Below, one piece after another: positions 54,145-63,890 of a stretch of 64,000 nucleotides of DNA. Where the stretch lies: contig NZ_CP034570.1 in the NCBI RefSeq assembly GCF_003970695.1, positions 3,224,001 to 3,288,000 of the forward strand, read 5' to 3'. This DNA is from Maribacter sp. MJ134 (GTDB lineage: Bacteria > Bacteroidota > Bacteroidia > Flavobacteriales > Flavobacteriaceae). The position numbers and the translations under genes were made by a program. How positions within the stretch are numbered: the first letter of the stretch is position 1; each line of letters opens with the position of its first letter. A model generated the notes under the pieces. The model had not been told where the DNA came from, did no database searches, and saw only the letters and a program-made list of their open reading frames with translations.

Positions 54145-54233
54145 ATGAACGATAAATAGTAAATCAATTTGAAATTGAAGAATTGGAAAAAAGATTTGTA
54201 ATGGGTTGGGGAAGAAAAAAAGGTCGGTGGTGA
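54145..54233 (+). pseudogene. Broken EMGW precursor (frameshifted paralogue)
   Basis: From ATG 54145 the frame meets TAG after four codons. One frame over, the sequence reads VNQFEIEELEKRFVMGWGRK and ends KGRW-stop at 54231-54233, unmistakably the precursor family with VMGW for EMGW. A single missing base around 54157 would explain the break. It has the upstream hairpin of the family. Confidence 0.65.
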
Positions 54234-54336
54234 CTACCAATTATCTGATAAGCCAATTAACGAATGGTAAATGACTCAGGATTGAAAAGTTTGTAATTAA
54301 GGTGAAAAATCTAATTAACGGTTAAAACTAAATATA

Positions 54337-54474
54337 ATGAAACAACAAAACAAAGTACTAGTTAACTTTCAAGTAGAAGAACTTGAAAAGCGTTTTGAGA
54401 TGGGTTGGAAGGCTAAAGCTTTGGTATCGGCAAAGGACAGGGCTGACCTTGAAGCATATGGTGAGATTGAATAA
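54337..54474 (+). CDS. EMGW-family precursor peptide 2
   Basis: 45 codons. Opens MKQQNKVLVNFQVEELEKRF, then EMGW, then a charged tail of 21 residues (KAKALVSAKD..., ending YGEIE) without Cys. Leader nearly identical to precursor 1. No signal peptide. Confidence 0.75.
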   Translation: MKQQNKVLVNFQVEELEKRFEMGWKAKALVSAKDRADLEAYGEIE

Positions 54475-54628
54475 TAAATACCTCGACTAAAGTTTAATTT
54501 AAAGGCGAGAGGACCATTGAAAGCAAACTGATATAATACAGGATAACAATTGACTTAAACATTTACAAAAAGGAAAAAGCTGATGCCTACATAAAGAAGG
54601 TTTTTTATTAATAATTAATTTTAGTAAT

Positions 54629-54772
54629 ATGCAAAACGAAGTTTTGGAAATTTTTGAGGTTGAAGCCTTAGAAAAGCGCTATGAGATGGGCTGGATTAAA
54701 TCAGCTGAAATCAATGGCAAAGTAACAAGCGATGGCAAAATGGAGGCTGGATTCAAATTAGGAATCAAATAG
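54629..54772 (+). CDS. EMGW-family precursor peptide 3
   Basis: 47 codons. Opens MQNEVLEIFEVEALEKRYEM, then GW, then a 25-residue tail (IKSAEINGKVTSDGKM..., ending FKLGIK). The leader keeps the FxVExLEKR(F/Y)EMGW pattern. It is 69 bp upstream of the carboxypeptidase-like domain protein. Confidence 0.75.
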   Translation: MQNEVLEIFEVEALEKRYEMGWIKSAEINGKVTSDGKMEAGFKLGIK

Positions 54773-54841
54773 TTTCAGTTTAGTTTAACAATGACGGGGA
54801 ATTACTTCGATAATTCACCGTCATTAAATTAATAAATTGTT

Positions 54842-56014
54842 ATGAAGATGAAATTCTTTTTTTATTTAGCCTTTGCTTTTCATCTTGGAATTTTCAGCCA
54901 AACAAAAGATTTGGTAGTATTAAACTCCGAGACTAGCGAAGGTCTTGATTTAGTAAACGTTTTTTACCCGAAACTAAATGAAGGTTCAATTACTAATGCT
55001 AGCGGAAAAGTTAGAATTGAATTAAGAAAGGATTCGTTGACTTTTAGCCATATCAACTATTCTTCGAGCAGGGTATCATATGAAAATTTATCTACTATTG
55101 ATACTATTTATTTAGTTCCCAAAGAAAATACACTCAGCGAAGTGATTGTGACTAATTTTGATTTGAAAAAAAAATTGAGAACTACCTTTGAGAATTATAG
55201 CAAATATTACCCTACTCTGGCAATAACTAATGAGAGTACTTATAAGGAAGTATATAGAACAAACAATAAATTGGCGAGACTTATACAAGTGCAGTTAAAA
55301 TGGTGGCACAAAGACTATAAATACAATTTTAAAAAGAACTTGAATAAGCAAAGTGAATTTAGTTTAGTTGAAATAGATTATTCTAAAATCTCTAATGATT
55401 CTACTCTGTCAAAAGCAGGATTTATTGAAAATAAAAGCCTTGTCCCAACATTTCATCTAAACTACTATATTTTATATCTCTTGGATTATTGTAATGAAAT
55501 TTATATTGATAAGTTAATTAAGAACGAAAATTCCACTAAAGTTATTTTCACCTCAGACGTTTTTGATAATAATGAAAAAATAGCTTCGTTAAACAAAAGT
55601 GAATTGATTTTTGATGAAAAGGGTGCTATTATTTACCTCAAATTTATCCTTGATTATAATAATTTTTCATACGAAGAATATTCCGAAAGAAAGCGGACAA
55701 AATATACCGGACAGACACAACGGCAAATTATGGAGTTGAACTTCAAACAGATTAATAACAGTATTTATAATTTAAGCTCTTACAAATCTCAGTTATTAGG
55801 CACTATAAGTTATTCTGGAAACACTGATTCTTTTGATATCAGACAGGAATTATTTATAACCAAAAGCTATAAAAGTAAATCAATAAAAAACTCAGAAATA
55901 ATAGACCTTGAAAAGCCATTTTACGAAAATATAACTAGTTATAAAAATTTAGAAAATAAAATACTATTGACTTCTGAAGAACTTGAATTTATTAATGATA
56001 GCATTAATAAATAA
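54842..56014 (+). CDS. Secreted protein with CarboxypepD_reg-like domain
   Basis: 390 residues. Signal peptide (MKMKFFFYLAFAFHLGIFSQ), then a beta-sandwich regulatory domain (about 22-100: VVLNSETSEGLDLVNVFYPK, NEGSITNASGKVRIE, FSHINYSSSRV) as found at the N terminus of TonB-dependent receptors and other Bacteroidota surface proteins. The rest (about 110-390) is beta-rich without a barrel. Following the precursors, it could be a receptor-linked or immunity protein of the peptide system. Confidence 0.7.
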   Translation: MKMKFFFYLAFAFHLGIFSQTKDLVVLNSETSEGLDLVNVFYPKLNEGSITNASGKVRIELRKDSLTFSHINYSSSRVSYENLSTIDTIYLVPKENTLSEVIVTNFDLKKKLRTTFENYSKYYPTLAITNESTYKEVYRTNNKLARLIQVQLKWWHKDYKYNFKKNLNKQSEFSLVEIDYSKISNDSTLSKAGFIENKSLVPTFHLNYYILYLLDYCNEIYIDKLIKNENSTKVIFTSDVFDNNEKIASLNKSELIFDEKGAIIYLKFILDYNNFSYEEYSERKRTKYTGQTQRQIMELNFKQINNSIYNLSSYKSQLLGTISYSGNTDSFDIRQELFITKSYKSKSIKNSEIIDLEKPFYENITSYKNLENKILLTSEELEFINDSINK

Positions 56015-56050
56015 TCTAGACCTCACACATTTAGTGGGACAGTGTCAATG

Positions 56051-57304
56051 TTAGGCAACAATCCATTCATTGGCTTCATCCAAAATTTTATTCTCAAAAC
56101 TTTTTAGGTAAACTTCGGTGGTACGCATAGAATTATGACCAAGCCCCTCGCGTATAACTTCTGTCGAAACACCAAGGTATTTGGCGATGGTAGCCCAAGA
56201 GTGACGTATCGTATAGGTAGTAAATTTTTCTTCAATACCTGCATCATTTGCAATGATTTTTAGCCGTTCATTCACACGTCTGCGAATAGATTTATATTTT
56301 TCATAATGCTCTGTACTTCCATCATAGTTAATAGGAAACAGATAATCCTCTTTATTCTTACCTAAAGTATAATGGTCTAAAATCGCTGAAAGTTCAACAG
56401 TTATTTTAACCGAAAGCGGATCACCTGTTTTACTTCTCCCGTAATATAGCCTGTCACCTTCGATATTTTTCAATTTTAGTTTGACCAAATCTATTAAGTT
56501 CATACCTCTACAGTTAAACATGATTAAAATATAATTTTTGGCATGCCAAAGGATAGAATCTTTGGGGTAGCGTAAATTTCTTATTTCCAAAAAGTTGTTT
56601 TTAGATGTAGCTCTTTTTTTGGTCGTTTTACTAGAAGGTATTTTGTACTTTAAAAAAGGGTTTCTCATGGGTACAAATTCATCCTCTTCGATGGCTTTGT
56701 TATAAAGTGCCCGTATACCTCTCATATAGGAATTGATCGTGCCCGGTTTATTTCCCCTAGCTACAAAATCCACTTCATAATCCTGCAGAAGGCTTACAGT
56801 TATCTCATCAAGCCGAATATCCTTGGTGTTATTGAACTTTAAAAACCTTTTTATACAGCTATCATACCACTCGGCGGTGGAGGGAGAGTTCATCCGTCGC
56901 TTTCTGTTTATGATTTTGGTTCCGCACTCCAATAACGTTGTTCCGTTATTTATTCTATGTCTTTCAGGTGTATCGATTACACTATCCCAAGAAAGCTTGA
57001 TTTCCTTAACAAGATAATCCACATCGATTTTTGAAATATCACTCCCAAAGCTTTTAATTTTTTTCTTGGCAAGATGCAATTTATCGTGAAGTTCGTCTTC
57101 GATTGAATCGTAATCTTTGTATTTGTTAGAGGGATCTGATTTTTTCAATCGACCATTTCTATCATCCCATCCATTTATGGAAGTAGACAAACCAAGAGCT
57201 ATAAATCGAGTTTTCCTATGATGAACACGAAGAGCAATAGGAAAAGTACCATCTTTCCTTTTGGAGTTATTTCTAGTATCTAAAGTCAGTCTTACAACGG
57301 CCAT
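56051..57304 (-). CDS. Tyrosine site-specific integrase of element B
   Basis: 417 residues. N-terminal arm-binding domain (MAVVRLTLDTRNNSKRKDGT), SAM-like core-binding domain, catalytic domain with Arg I in FNCRGMNLIDL, Lys in YYGRSKTGDP, YTIRHSWAT (Arg II, His), GLGHNSMRTTEVYL with His and the Tyr nucleophile. In contrast to integrase A, Arg I is present. It lies 170 bp from the core at 57474, at the right end of element B, reading inward. Confidence 0.95.
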   Translation of the reverse strand: MAVVRLTLDTRNNSKRKDGTFPIALRVHHRKTRFIALGLSTSINGWDDRNGRLKKSDPSNKYKDYDSIEDELHDKLHLAKKKIKSFGSDISKIDVDYLVKEIKLSWDSVIDTPERHRINNGTTLLECGTKIINRKRRMNSPSTAEWYDSCIKRFLKFNNTKDIRLDEITVSLLQDYEVDFVARGNKPGTINSYMRGIRALYNKAIEEDEFVPMRNPFLKYKIPSSKTTKKRATSKNNFLEIRNLRYPKDSILWHAKNYILIMFNCRGMNLIDLVKLKLKNIEGDRLYYGRSKTGDPLSVKITVELSAILDHYTLGKNKEDYLFPINYDGSTEHYEKYKSIRRRVNERLKIIANDAGIEEKFTTYTIRHSWATIAKYLGVSTEVIREGLGHNSMRTTEVYLKSFENKILDEANEWIVA

Positions 57305-57340
57305 TTTAAGGTCTAATCTTGTAAGAAGTTAGGAAAAAAA

Positions 57341-57361
57341 TTGCACACTTTTTGCACACTT
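57341..57361. promoter_or_regulatory. Paired arm-type sites, right end of element B
   Basis: TTGCACACTT at 57341-57350 and 57352-57361, 11-bp period, identical to the pair at 10070-10090 and just upstream of the integrase start. Confidence 0.6.
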
Positions 57362-57473
57362 TTTCTTGAAATCAAACGAAATCATATGATTTCAAAAAAT
57401 ATTATATTTTGTAAATAATTGAAAATCAATAATATATAAAATATTCTGAATTTAGTTGAATGTGAAATTCAAG

Positions 57474-57526
57474 GCTGGCAGGCAAGAGGTCACCGGTTCG
57501 AATCCGGTATTCTCCACCAGTAAATA
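57474..57526 (+). repeat. Attachment core 2: tRNA 3'-end fragment, right end of element B
   Basis: The second copy of the 53-bp core at 9977-10029, identical throughout. The distance between the copies gives an element of about 47.5 kb. As with copy 1 there is no 5' tRNA half upstream. Confidence 0.88.
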
Positions 57527-57530
57527 TAGA

Positions 57531-57565
57531 GGTTTCAAGAGTTTTCCTTTTGGAGCCTTTTTTAT
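57531..57565 (+). terminator. Terminator after second core
   Basis: GGTTTCAA pairs with TTGGAGCC (two G-T pairs) across a 10-15-nt loop and is followed by six or more T. It has a different sequence from the terminator after core 1 but the same position. Confidence 0.65.
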
Positions 57566-57585
57566 TTGCACTCAATTTGCACTCA
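57566..57585. promoter_or_regulatory. Third-type paired arm sites right of core 2
   Basis: TTGCACTCA at 57566-57574 and 57577-57585 (11-bp period), 40 bp after the core end; the element B pair is 41 bp after core 1. Same architecture, different tail, suggesting the left end of a third element. Confidence 0.5.
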
Positions 57586-57758
57586 TTTTTTGGCTTTTTA
57601 TGGTCTTATTTGTATCGATTTAATTACATGGCTAGAAAGAGCGTTACCGGATTATATTTATTAATCATTTTAGAATAAAGTGTTGTCCAGCTTTGGTGCG
57701 ACTTGTACAAGGAATGGATTAATCCTAAATGTCTAACACTAAGAATCTAGGAAATGGC

Positions 57759-60700
57759 GTTTCAATCCTAGTTTCTAAATGGATAGGTATTTAAGTACCG
57801 CTATGAACGGTGAAGAGTTGGCTAAGAAAAGTTTCAATCCTAGTTTCTAAATGGATAGGTATTTAAGCTTTAGTCCATCATATTGCCCGTATTTATCATT
57901 CCAGTTTCAATCCTAGTTTCTAAATGGATAGGTATTTAAGAAGGCAGAATGCCACGTAGGTATGGAGGAACAGGCCAGTTTCAATCCTAGTTTCTAAATG
58001 GATAGGTATTTAAGATCCTACCACAGGGTCTATGCTCAAAGGTGTGGATGGTTTCAATCCTAGTTTCTAAATGGATAGGTATTTAAGAGTCGCGCAAGGA
58101 TAAAATGGAATCCTCACAATATGTGTTTCAATCCTAGTTTCTAAATGGATAGGTATTTAAGTGCAGGCCTATTTCCCTAAACCGCTAATCAATACCAGTT
58201 TCAATCCTAGTTTCTAAATGGATAGGTATTTAAGGCAATTTGGTGCGCGTTATAGATACGGCGATAAGCAGTTTCAATCCTAGTTTCTAAATGGATAGGT
58301 ATTTAAGCAAAACCGCTTTAATGTTGGGTGAAAGTCAATTGTGTTTCAATCCTAGTTTCTAAATGGATAGGTATTTAAGAACCAATTTAAACAGCAGCGG
58401 GGAAGGAAGTTTAGGTTTCAATCCTAGTTTCTAAATGGATAGGTATTTAAGATTGGTTGCAACGTGTAGATGTATGCCACGTTGCGAGTTTCAATCCTAG
58501 TTTCTAAATGGATAGGTATTTAAGATTATTTCCTAATAACCATAAACCCGGACAAAAATTTGTTTCAATCCTAGTTTCTAAATGGATAGGTATTTAAGTA
58601 GGAAAAAATAATCCCTTAATGGTCAATTCATATCTGTTTCAATCCTAGTTTCTAAATGGATAGGTATTTAAGCATAAGCCTTTGCGTTTATCCCTGTTCC
58701 TGCCATCGTGTTTCAATCCTAGTTTCTAAATGGATAGGTATTTAAGAAGCTAAAACAAACAAAAGATGAATAAATTACTTTTGTTTCAATCCTAGTTTCT
58801 AAATGGATAGGTATTTAAGACCATTTTTCCCAAAGATGTGTTTCGATGAAAGGTTGTTTCAATCCTAGTTTCTAAATGGATAGGTATTTAAGTAGCACCG
58901 TCACCGTGACTTGTGCCAATAAGATTCTGTTTCAATCCTAGTTTCTAAATGGATAGGTATTTAAGTAGCACCGTCACCGTGACTTGTGCCAATAAGATTC
59001 TGTTTCAATCCTAGTTTCTAAATGGATAGGTATTTAAGATATATTATAATCCGATATCTTGAAGTAGTTCATTGTTTCAATCCTAGTTTCTAAATGGATA
59101 GGTATTTAAGCCCCAGAACATTTTATTGTCGCCAAAGAACTTTTTGTTTCAATCCTAGTTTCTAAATGGATAGGTATTTAAGAATTCTTACTGGACTAAG
59201 TGAATATATAGAGAAATTGTTTCAATCCTAGTTTCTAAATGGATAGGTATTTAAGTACTTACCAAAGGTTTACCTAGTATAATTATTTATTGTTTCAATC
59301 CTAGTTTCTAAATGGATAGGTATTTAAGGATTTCAAGATTATCGACAAGCCTAAAGATTTCATAGTTTCAATCCTAGTTTCTAAATGGATAGGTATTTAA
59401 GTAACCTTACGGGGAACTATAAAAACCTGAAAAGCATGTTTCAATCCTAGTTTCTAAATGGATAGGTATTTAAGTGAATCTATTCTCGATGGAAAAATAA
59501 TTTTTGATATGTTTCAATCCTAGTTTCTAAATGGATAGGTATTTAAGCCCGGACGGAATTACAACCATAGACGAATTTAAAAGTTTCAATCCTAGTTTCT
59601 AAATGGATAGGTATTTAAGAAAAATAGAAATGCTTTGAATTACTATGCTTTGGTGTTTCAATCCTAGTTTCTAAATGGATAGGTATTTAAGTTATTGGCG
59701 GTGCGGTTGCCGCAACCGGTTTGGCCTGTTTCAATCCTAGTTTCTAAATGGATAGGTATTTAAGTTTAATGTTTATTCAAACAATGATAGCTGATGCAGC
59801 GTTTCAATCCTAGTTTCTAAATGGATAGGTATTTAAGCTTGCTATGCTCATGGTTGTTTGTTTTTTACCCCCGTGTTTCAATCCTAGTTTCTAAATGGAT
59901 AGGTATTTAAGTGTATTGTTAGGTATTGCTCTAGCTATTGGAAGTGAGTTTCAATCCTAGTTTCTAAATGGATAGGTATTTAAGATCCTACCACAGGGTC
60001 TATACTCAAAGGTGTAGATGGTTTCAATCCTAGTTTCTAAATGGATAGGTATTTAAGCGTTTACCGCTTTTCTGTCTGAAAATCCATTTATAGGTTTCAA
60101 TCCTAGTTTCTAAATGGATAGGTATTTAAGATTTGGATTCATTAAATTATAGCGTATACCATAATGGGTTTCAATCCTAGTTTCTAAATGGATAGGTATT
60201 TAAGTTGGGGTCAAATAGAGGAAATGGCCAAAACTGCTCGTTTCAATCCTAGTTTCTAAATGGATAGGTATTTAAGTGTATTTCCATTACTAATCATATG
60301 TCCTTCGTCAACGTTTCAATCCTAGTTTCTAAATGGATAGGTATTTAAGCGCTTGTGTCCCAAGAGGTAGAAAGGCTTCAAGCCAGTTTCAATCCTAGTT
60401 TCTAAATGGATAGGTATTTAAGTTTCGGAAAAGACCTTCTCTCCGGTTTCAATCTCAGTTTCAATCCTAGTTTCTAAATGGATAGGTATTTAAGTTTGAC
60501 CTTGTTCACCGCAATTGCCAAGGCATCAGCGTTTCAATCCTAGTTTCTAAATGGATAGGTATTTAAGATTAATCCTGTTTTCATGGTATGCTCTCTATTA
60601 AATGTTTCAATCCTAGTTTCTAAATGGATAGGTATTTAAGAAAAATGTTCTTGATTACCAAAAAGACCAGGGTCATGTTTCAATCCTAGTTTCTAAATGG

Positions 60701-63117
60701 ATAGGTATTTAAGCGTTTACCGCTTTTCTGTCTGAAAATCCATTTATAGGTTTCAATCCTAGTTTCTAAATGGATAGGTATTTAAGCACGCCAGAGGAAC
60801 GTCTAAAGATATTCGAGGGGGTGTTTCAATCCTAGTTTCTAAATGGATAGGTATTTAAGATCCACCCGGATACCTTTTCGTTGACATTCATACCTGTTTC
60901 AATCCTAGTTTCTAAATGGATAGGTATTTAAGAAGCTAAAGGTAATACGTTTTGTCTACGACCAATTAAGTTTCAATCCTAGTTTCTAAATGGATAGGTA
61001 TTTAAGAAGGCCGCGTACAATCTTAAGGTAATGGCCTACAAGTTTCAATCCTAGTTTCTAAATGGATAGGTATTTAAGCGGCATTCAGGAAGCTATTGGT
61101 ATGATCGATAGAATGTTTCAATCCTAGTTTCTAAATGGATAGGTATTTAAGCTTAAAAATATGATGCAGAAATTAATTTGCTTTTTGTTTCAATCCTAGT
61201 TTCTAAATGGATAGGTATTTAAGCTTCAATACGTGCGTTCACATATTCCTCAGTCTCCTGTTTCAATCCTAGTTTCTAAATGGATAGGTATTTAAGTAGT
61301 GTATGCCTATGAAGTTCTGCTGCGTATATTTGTTTCAATCCTAGTTTCTAAATGGATAGGTATTTAAGCCAAACCTTCGTAGTTGTTTCTTTCATCTTTG
61401 CCTTGTTTCAATCCTAGTTTCTAAATGGATAGGTATTTAAGCAACTCCTCGGTTGTTGGCTCTGCCGAATCGATTATGTTTCAATCCTAGTTTCTAAATG
61501 GATAGGTATTTAAGAGTGACCTATTCGGAGGGGGATTTCAAAGCCTTACTGTTTCAATCCTAGTTTCTAAATGGATAGGTATTTAAGCCGGTTATTTCAA
61601 AGACATCAGAAGAAGCTTTTTCGTTTCAATCCTAGTTTCTAAATGGATAGGTATTTAAGTTCAAAAGCACGATTGTAAAGTAAGTTTATTCTCGTGTTTC
61701 AATCCTAGTTTCTAAATGGATAGGTATTTAAGCGTTAGGGTACGCAGCCTGCAAGACCTGAAGGGAAAGTTTCAATCCTAGTTTCTAAATGGATAGGTAT
61801 TTAAGCAAAACAAAGCATAGCGTTTCAGAAAAAGTTTTTAGTTTCAATCCTAGTTTCTAAATGGATAGGTATTTAAGCTTTTTATGCTCGTCGGGTATTA
61901 TGACCCTTTCGCTGTTTCAATCCTAGTTTCTAAATGGATAGGTATTTAAGCACCAGATGAATGGTGTAATAAGTTTATCGATTACTGTTTCAATCCTAGT
62001 TTCTAAATGGATAGGTATTTAAGCTTTATAGAGAATACAAAAGGTGATCTAGTTATAACGTTTCAATCCTAGTTTCTAAATGGATAGGTATTTAAGATGA
62101 TAGTGGTAGACCCCACGACCGTAGCTGCTTTGTTTCAATCCTAGTTTCTAAATGGATAGGTATTTAAGACGTATGTCCATAATTAGCGTCAGCCATTCCA
62201 TCAAGTTTCAATCCTAGTTTCTAAATGGATAGGTATTTAAGAATTTGGAAAAAACTGGATATAGCCACAGGATGTGGGTTTCAATCCTAGTTTCTAAATG
62301 GATAGGTATTTAAGGGAGATTGTTAAAATCAAGAACATTGGAGATAATAAGTTTCAATCCTAGTTTCTAAATGGATAGGTATTTAAGATCTCCAATGCCA
62401 CTTTTAAGTTATGGGCTTTCGTTGTTTCAATCCTAGTTTCTAAATGGATAGGTATTTAAGCGTAGTGTATGCCTATGAAGTTCTGCTGCGTATACTTGTT
62501 TCAATCCTAGTTTCTAAATGGATAGGTATTTAAGCGTAGATGCGGATGGTAACGTTGTGTTCGGGCGTAAGTTTCAATCCTAGTTTCTAAATGGATAGGT
62601 ATTTAAGAGGATGTGGTAAATTTTTTATCAATGATATCCTTCGTTTCAATCCTAGTTTCTAAATGGATAGGTATTTAAGAACGTCATATTTATAGGTGTC
62701 GGTTCTTGTAATGAGTTTCAATCCTAGTTTCTAAATGGATAGGTATTTAAGATAAACGAATCTTTTTGAAAAAGAATCGTTCTGTTTGTTTCAATCCTAG
62801 TTTCTAAATGGATAGGTATTTAAGCCGAAAATTGAGTTATAATTTCTTAATCCAAAAACATGTTTCAATCCTAGTTTCTAAATGGATAGGTATTTAAGAT
62901 AGACTATTTTAAGCGCATTAAGCCAGCCGGCACGTTTCAATCCTAGTTTCTAAATGGATAGGTATTTAAGTCTTTGTACCGTTAGATAAGGTACTTACCG
63001 CATTGATGTTTCAATCCTAGTTTCTAAATGGATAGGTATTTAAGAACAATATCCCGTTTTTGATTTACTTTTAAGAGCCTGTTTCAATCCTAGTTTCTAA
63101 ATGGATAGGTATTTAAG
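57759..63117 (-). CRISPR. CRISPR array, 74 repeats of 37 bp, type I-B-like
   Basis: By manual count, 74 repeats and 73 spacers of about 35-37 bp (period about 73). The repeat on the plus strand starts GTTTCAATCCTAGTTTC and ends GGATAGGTATTTAAG; on the minus strand it ends ATTGAAAC, the typical 8-nt crRNA 5' handle, so the array is probably transcribed leftward with its leader by cas4. Repeats look uniform, including the leftmost one. Some spacers are repeated exactly (58893-58928 and 58966-59001; 60058-60093 and 60714-60749) or with a few changes (58015-58050 and 59985-60020; 61297-61331 and 62461-62497). Confidence 0.97.
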
Positions 63118-63269
63118 CCGATATGAGCCCTAAATACAATGTTTACAGTAACTTCAAACGTTTTTTCAACTTTTTCTTTCCTGTTTTTCAATACGTCAAA
63201 GAACGCTTCATATGGGTTTTTTGGGTAATTTCCGTATTGGCAACCGCCCGTTATTGTTGACATAAGCAT
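63090..63269 (-). CDS. Possible short ORF in the CRISPR leader
   Basis: 59 codons starting at 63269 (second ATG at 63263) and reading into the first repeat, where TAG ends it. Product begins MLMSTITGGCQYGNYPKNPY, then EAFFDVLKNRKEKVEKTFEV. It looks more protein-like than random, but it occupies the expected leader, and ends within a repeat. It may be a truncated gene fragment or chance. Confidence 0.2.
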   Translation of the reverse strand: MLMSTITGGCQYGNYPKNPYEAFFDVLKNRKEKVEKTFEVTVNIVFRAHIGLNTYPFRN

Positions 63270-63310
63270 TATTTTTCAAAAAGATGAATATAAATTAATA
63301 CCCGGAAAAC
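63118..63310 (-). promoter_or_regulatory. Presumed CRISPR leader
   Basis: 193 bp between the last repeat and cas4, on the side expected for the leader if the array is read on the minus strand. It should contain the array promoter and the integration signals for new spacers. No cas1 or cas2 fits here. Confidence 0.5.
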
Positions 63311-63886
63311 CTACTTTGTACAGATATTCCGATACGTACAATTTAAGCATCTTTTTTTAAATTTTGTTGCCTTTGGAAATTTGTTTCCGTCTATTATTTT
63401 AAGCATTTCCCCAGTGCTTTGCCTTACTTTACTCTTAGCATTTTCATCTATAGGAACCTCCACCAATTTGTTCCTACTTCTGGTATACACCAAGAAACCC
63501 TTATTGACCGGTTTGTTGTAGGTGTCCTCGATTAAAATCGCATAGCAATAGAGCTGTTGGGCATAGGTTTCAAAAATACGGTCTTTCCAAAGAGCGAACT
63601 TATAATCCAAGGGAGCGTAACTACCATCTTCCAGTTCCAACACTTCATCCACCTTGCCCCTTAAATAATCATTGCCCAAATACATATCCGTCCATTTGCG
63701 GGTCACGCCAATTTTTTTGCGCAGATACTCTTTGTTGCGTTCCAATTTTTCATCATGGATTTCCCTACCTCGTTCTACCTTAAAGTATTTAACCTCATTC
63801 TGCGGTATTCGTAGCACATATTCAAAATAGGTATACCGTGGACAATACAGGTATTCAATGATCTGGGAGGGGTAGAAGCTTTGCAT
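63311..63886 (-). CDS. cas4: Cas4 nuclease
   Basis: 191 residues. Fe-S ligands Cys15 (YLYCPRYTYF) and Cys180, Cys183, Cys189 (RCLNCTYRNIC), with the nuclease site VDEVLELEDGSYAPLDYKFA (D...D-Y-K) in between: the Cas4/RecB-like fold. Cas4 trims prespacers and helps choose PAM-linked ends. Cas4 is typical of types I-A/B/C/D and matches the I-B-like repeat. Its start is 4 bp from the stop of the preceding gene. Confidence 0.92.
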   Translation of the reverse strand: MQSFYPSQIIEYLYCPRYTYFEYVLRIPQNEVKYFKVERGREIHDEKLERNKEYLRKKIGVTRKWTDMYLGNDYLRGKVDEVLELEDGSYAPLDYKFALWKDRIFETYAQQLYCYAILIEDTYNKPVNKGFLVYTRSRNKLVEVPIDENAKSKVRQSTGEMLKIIDGNKFPKATKFKKRCLNCTYRNICTK

Positions 63887-63890
63887 TACC

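Noticed and set aside
60424-60457. Extra repeat-like sequence (GTTTCAATCTC) within a spacer
   Set aside because: Only about 10 bp match the repeat start; the spacer has normal length, so this is chance or a protospacer feature.
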